DNA of 15,623 nt, from NCBI GenBank assembly GCA_027489295.1, contig JAIYAA010000136.1, positions 1-15,623 of the forward strand, given 5' to 3'. This DNA comes from Sphingomonadales bacterium. GTDB lineage: Bacteria > Pseudomonadota > Alphaproteobacteria > Sphingomonadales > Sphingomonadaceae. The translations under genes were made by a program, and so were the position numbers. The notes beneath the pieces are model-generated. The model made no database searches, was not told where the DNA came from, and worked only from the letters and a program-made list of their open reading frames with translations. Shown one piece after another: positions 13,466 to 15,623 of this stretch. Within the stretch, counting starts at the first letter, position 1; each line of letters opens with the position of its first letter.

Positions 13466-13735
13466 ATGCCCCGCATCATTCTCTCGCTCGCCCAGGCACG
13501 AACCCTCCAGCAAGATCCCTCGCCCTGGCCCGGCAGCTGGCAATTTGCCCTCGATACGCCCGTGCCACCCGATCCCGTCGCATTCCTTGATGAACCCCGC
13601 ACCGCTACCGGCCTGGAGATGATCGCCAGGGGATGCACGAGGGAGCAGATTGCCCTCCAGCTGAACCTCAAGGAAGGCGCAGCCATGCGCCAGCTGTACC
13701 GCCTCCACGAACGCGAGACGAAGAAAGGCCATTAA
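13466..13735 (+). CDS. Small helix-turn-helix-like protein
   Basis: This 89-aa protein starts at ATG 13466 with only a weak upstream site. The C-terminal half (TGLEMIARGCTREQIALQLN, then LKEGAAMRQLYRLHERE) has the spacing of a sigma-70 region 4 or LuxR-like helix-turn-helix (RGxTxxQIAxxLN followed by a recognition helix). It is therefore a candidate DNA-binding regulator of the element. Its start is 21 bp from the divergent start of the 139-aa gene, so one promoter lies in the other's coding region or one start is misplaced. Its stop overlaps that of the Abi-like gene by 3-4 bp (convergent). Confidence 0.6.
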   Translation: MPRIILSLAQARTLQQDPSPWPGSWQFALDTPVPPDPVAFLDEPRTATGLEMIARGCTREQIALQLNLKEGAAMRQLYRLHERETKKGH

Positions 13736-14787
13736 GTCCTCCCAACGAGGCTCTTGATCCAAACCATAGCAGTGTCGATCGCCCACTCCGTTTGCTGGAT
13801 CGTCAGTCGATCAAGTGGCCGAGAGCCGGGTCCGTGACCATGTGGATTGCGAACCTTCGAGAAGAGGTTAATCAGCATATCCGCCTCCCATGTCGCTATG
13901 AACCGCACCCCGCTACGTTCCTTGACCAAGTTTTGGATATACCCAGCCGCACCTCGCTCGTTACCAGTAGACCAACCCTTTTCATCAGATAATATTTTGA
14001 TGACAGATTCTAAAGCTTGAAGAGCTGGATAGTGAGCGTCTGCCACCGACTTATCCCTCTCGTCGAGAGCCTGTTTGATATGCGTATCGACGTTGATCCA
14101 CTTCTGATCGGCAACCAGATTCCAAAACGGCTTCGCGACCACCTTAGCGACCAGAGCGTCGTCTACTTCCTGGATCAGCCCGTTGTGGAAGGATAATTTG
14201 AATCCTGCAATGGCAAAGCGACTATCCAGTTCCTCGGAGACATGGTGCAGCCTTCCGTCTAGCCATATTTTGTCGACACGCAAGGCCGGCGCTTTTTGAT
14301 CATGAAGGAACAACACGCGATTTTGCTGAGCGACCTGGTCTTCCAATTCAGCAAGGCTGAGCTTACCAGGATAGTCGGCGTCGTATTGCGCCTTCTGTCT
14401 TTCGAACTCCTTCAATATCAGCTCGATCAAGCTAATCCTTCTAAGCAGCCAAAGATTGGCATCCTGGTGCGTTGCCGGCTGCTGGTCCATCCACGCAGTC
14501 ACGATCGTGAGCCAGCCACGATGATGCACGGATTTACCTGGAACACCCCGGACGGTTTCGTAATGGGGAACAAGCTCATCCTTTCCTATCTCTGTAGCCA
14601 AAGCGGTGTAAGCTTGCTCAAGTGCTCTAGTTCGCTCCTCAAAACGAATGCCTGCCGCTGAATCAATCCACAGGTCGCGCGTCACGAGCTTGACGGCCTG
14701 AAATAAGAAGGTCCTTGTGCGCTCATCCACGTGGTGAATAAGCTTCAACCCCGTATAGCGTCTAAAAAATACATCCGTGATCGCCAC
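13732..14787 (-). CDS. Abortive-infection-like protein with C-terminal HEPN/Abi_C-type RNase domain
   Basis: This 351-aa soluble protein starts at GTG 14787 after AGGAG with 7-nt spacing. The N-terminus MAITDVFFRRYTG resembles the beginning of AbiJ-NTD4-type proteins. The C-terminal region (about 235-350) follows the Abi_C/HEPN pattern: ALQALESVIKIL, KGW, a helix AAGYIQNLVKE, then VRNPHGHG. In this last motif R313 and H318 give the Rx4H signature of HEPN ribonucleases, and N314 is also typical. HEPN proteins in defence cut RNA after phage sensing and stop infection by growth arrest or death; this is family knowledge, not shown here. It is monocistronic, reverse to the terminase gene next to it, and less GC-rich than the element around it, suggesting a separately acquired cargo gene. 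HEPN domain likely; exact Abi class uncertain. Confidence 0.7.
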   Translation of the reverse strand: MAITDVFFRRYTGLKLIHHVDERTRTFLFQAVKLVTRDLWIDSAAGIRFEERTRALEQAYTALATEIGKDELVPHYETVRGVPGKSVHHRGWLTIVTAWMDQQPATHQDANLWLLRRISLIELILKEFERQKAQYDADYPGKLSLAELEDQVAQQNRVLFLHDQKAPALRVDKIWLDGRLHHVSEELDSRFAIAGFKLSFHNGLIQEVDDALVAKVVAKPFWNLVADQKWINVDTHIKQALDERDKSVADAHYPALQALESVIKILSDEKGWSTGNERGAAGYIQNLVKERSGVRFIATWEADMLINLFSKVRNPHGHGPGSRPLDRLTIQQTEWAIDTAMVWIKSLVGRT

Positions 14788-14823
14788 AAAAAGCTCCTTC
14801 GCCTGCTGCGCTTAAATAGTGGC

Positions 14824-15339
14824 ATGAGCGAGAATACCAAGCAAACAAAGTTGCCCGTAGCGGTAAGCCCATCCACGCAGCAAGCTGCCATGATGTCTCC
14901 CGTGCAAGCGCAGATCGAGCAAGCCACGCGGCCACGCCCAGGACAGCCCACAAAGCGCACACCAGAGCTAATCGAGACGATCCTCGACCGCATTGCGGAT
15001 GGGCGTAGCCTGCTCAGCATCTGTCAGGCCGACGACATGCCTGGCTATTCCACATTCAACAGATGGTGCCGCGAGGACCCAGAGCTTATGGCGATGGTCG
15101 ATGTCGCATATGAATTTCACGCAAGAACCCTGGACGACTTAGCCGACGACATTCTCAGTGAAGGCGTGGCCAGCACGGGAGACTTCCAGAGGGACAAGGA
15201 GCGAGTGGCTCATTTGCGCTGGAGGCTTGGCAAACTAAACCGTCGTTTCCGTGAGAAGGCCCAGGTAGACATTGTGCAGCACCAGCCGGTTATCCTGGAC
15301 TGGAACTCCATCGTGGGAGAGGGCGGCGACGGCGTGTAA
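14824..15339 (+). CDS. Phage terminase small subunit-like protein
   Basis: This 171-aa DNA-recognition subunit of a phage packaging motor would bind the viral genome and hand it to the large terminase. The N-terminal HTH domain (about 42-100) has RPGQPTKRTPELIETILDRI, then GRSLLSICQADDMPGYSTF, NRWCREDPELMAMVDVAYE, the usual small-subunit pattern. The C-terminal part, RVAHLRWRLGKLNRRFREK and IVQHQPVILDW, is the typical tail. The ATG at 14824 has a weak ribosome site; the frame extends in-frame to 14731, but that would overlap the divergent Abi-like gene. The large subunit is not in the window and would be expected downstream of the tRNA. Length is in the normal range for this family. Confidence 0.75.
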   Translation: MSENTKQTKLPVAVSPSTQQAAMMSPVQAQIEQATRPRPGQPTKRTPELIETILDRIADGRSLLSICQADDMPGYSTFNRWCREDPELMAMVDVAYEFHARTLDDLADDILSEGVASTGDFQRDKERVAHLRWRLGKLNRRFREKAQVDIVQHQPVILDWNSIVGEGGDGV

Positions 15340-15346
15340 ATAGACT

Positions 15347-15418
15347 GCCGATGTAGTGTAATGGAGAACACTTCTGCCTCCTAAGCGGATAATCCGGGTT
15401 CGACTCCCGGCATTGGCT
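15347..15418 (+). tRNA. tRNA-Arg (anticodon CCT)
   Basis: A 72-nt cloverleaf can be drawn. The acceptor stem is GCCGATG with CATTGGC (one G-T pair) and the D arm is GTGT/ACAC with GG in its loop. The anticodon stem is TCTGC/GCGGA with loop CTCCTAA (anticodon CCT, codon AGG); the T arm is CCGGG/CCCGG with loop TTCGACT. The 3' CCA is not encoded, unlike the host tRNA-Leu in this window. It lies 7 bp after the terminase stop and 4 bp before a terminator, so it is probably transcribed with the terminase gene. Confidence 0.93.
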
Positions 15419-15422
15419 CGAT

Positions 15423-15453
15423 AGCCCGCTAGCAGCAATGTTGGCGGGCTTTT
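15423..15453 (+). terminator. Intrinsic terminator after tRNA-Arg
   Basis: AGCCCGC (15423-15429) pairs with GCGGGCT (15444-15450), with possible further pairing inside the 14-nt loop, and is followed by TTT (15451-15453). It ends the terminase-tRNA transcript. Confidence 0.75.
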
Positions 15454-15582
15454 CCATGCGCTCTTGAATGCGTCAATGAGCCCCACAGACGCTCACTGTG
15501 ATAGCCAGAGCGACGTTCCGCACACTTGATGCACCCCGGAGGGAAGCAGTCTGTATGAGCCCCAATGGCAGTCTTGCAAGTT

Positions 15583-15598
15583 CTAAACACCCGTTTAG
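15583..15598. promoter_or_regulatory. Palindrome near the window end
   Basis: CTAAAC (15583-15588) and GTTTAG (15593-15598) form a perfect dyad around ACCC, a typical operator spacing. It lies in the 170-bp stretch after the terminator (15454-15623), which holds no supported gene. It may control the next gene, outside the window. Confidence 0.3.
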
Positions 15599-15623
15599 TT
15601 CTTACAACATGCAACACGCAATC

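Larger units (their letters stand above)
7807..15623. mobile_element. Integrated element (prophage or phage satellite) inserted in comM, right end outside window
   Basis: The element starts at the broken comM frame and reaches the window end. It contains a large serine recombinase as first gene, a string of small genes on both strands, a candidate abortive-infection gene, a terminase small subunit and a tRNA-Arg. Several stretches, especially 11650-11850 and 13740-14800, are visibly less GC-rich than the host genes to the left. The terminase points to a phage or a phage-packaged satellite. No capsid, portal or replication gene is in view, so the full type stays open. Confidence 0.8.

Noticed and set aside
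13445..13786. N-terminal extension of the 139-aa protein to 253 aa
   Set aside because: The extension is Gly/Pro/Leu-rich without protein-like pattern and is antisense to the HTH-like gene, which looks real.
7807..15623. CRISPR array or conjugation genes in the element
   Set aside because: No regularly spaced repeats and no relaxase or type IV secretion motifs are seen.

Overview
The window looks like a high-GC alphaproteobacterial chromosome, most likely a sphingomonad. The reasons are the GC-biased codon use, the cytoplasmic PAS hybrid kinases, and the ComM, exonuclease III and formate/nitrite-transporter-type sequences. This is inference from style; no 16S or other marker gene is present.

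Positions 1 to about 7806 read as ordinary host chromosome. In order they hold: the 3' end of a PAS (probably LOV)-LuxR regulator; a PAS-PAS hybrid histidine kinase (+); exonuclease III (xthA, -), translationally coupled by an ATGA overlap to a second PAS hybrid histidine kinase upstream of it; tRNA-Leu(CAA) (-); a formate/nitrite-transporter-family protein (-); a divergent four-helix membrane protein (+); a small unknown protein (-); and the 3' part of comM (-).

At about 7806 the comM reading frame stops matching ComM and an integrated element begins. Its first gene is a 531-aa large serine recombinase that reads away from the junction, which is the usual layout of integrase next to att. The element runs to the window end (15623), so its far end and the 5' half of comM lie outside. 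It carries many small, mostly unknown genes: a 65-aa protein, a DUF2958-like protein, two lysine-rich-tailed proteins that may be distant paralogues, a chain of four tiny genes joined by 4-base stop/start overlaps, a small lipoprotein, an unknown 139-aa protein and a small HTH-like protein. These are followed by an AbiJ/HEPN-like abortive-infection candidate (-), a phage terminase small subunit (+), a tRNA-Arg(CCT) 7 bp after it, and a strong terminator. The terminase and phage-style tRNA suggest a prophage or phage satellite rather than a conjugative element. The defence-like gene sits as reverse-strand cargo just upstream of the packaging gene.

The element is rich in readable control sequences: three to four intrinsic terminators, a TTGACA promoter overlapped by a dyad, hairpins covering ribosome sites, and a 35-36-nt sequence shared in front of two reverse-strand genes. 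The most rewarding targets are the HEPN candidate, the four-gene overlap cassette, the comM att junction, and the shared leader and hairpin signals.
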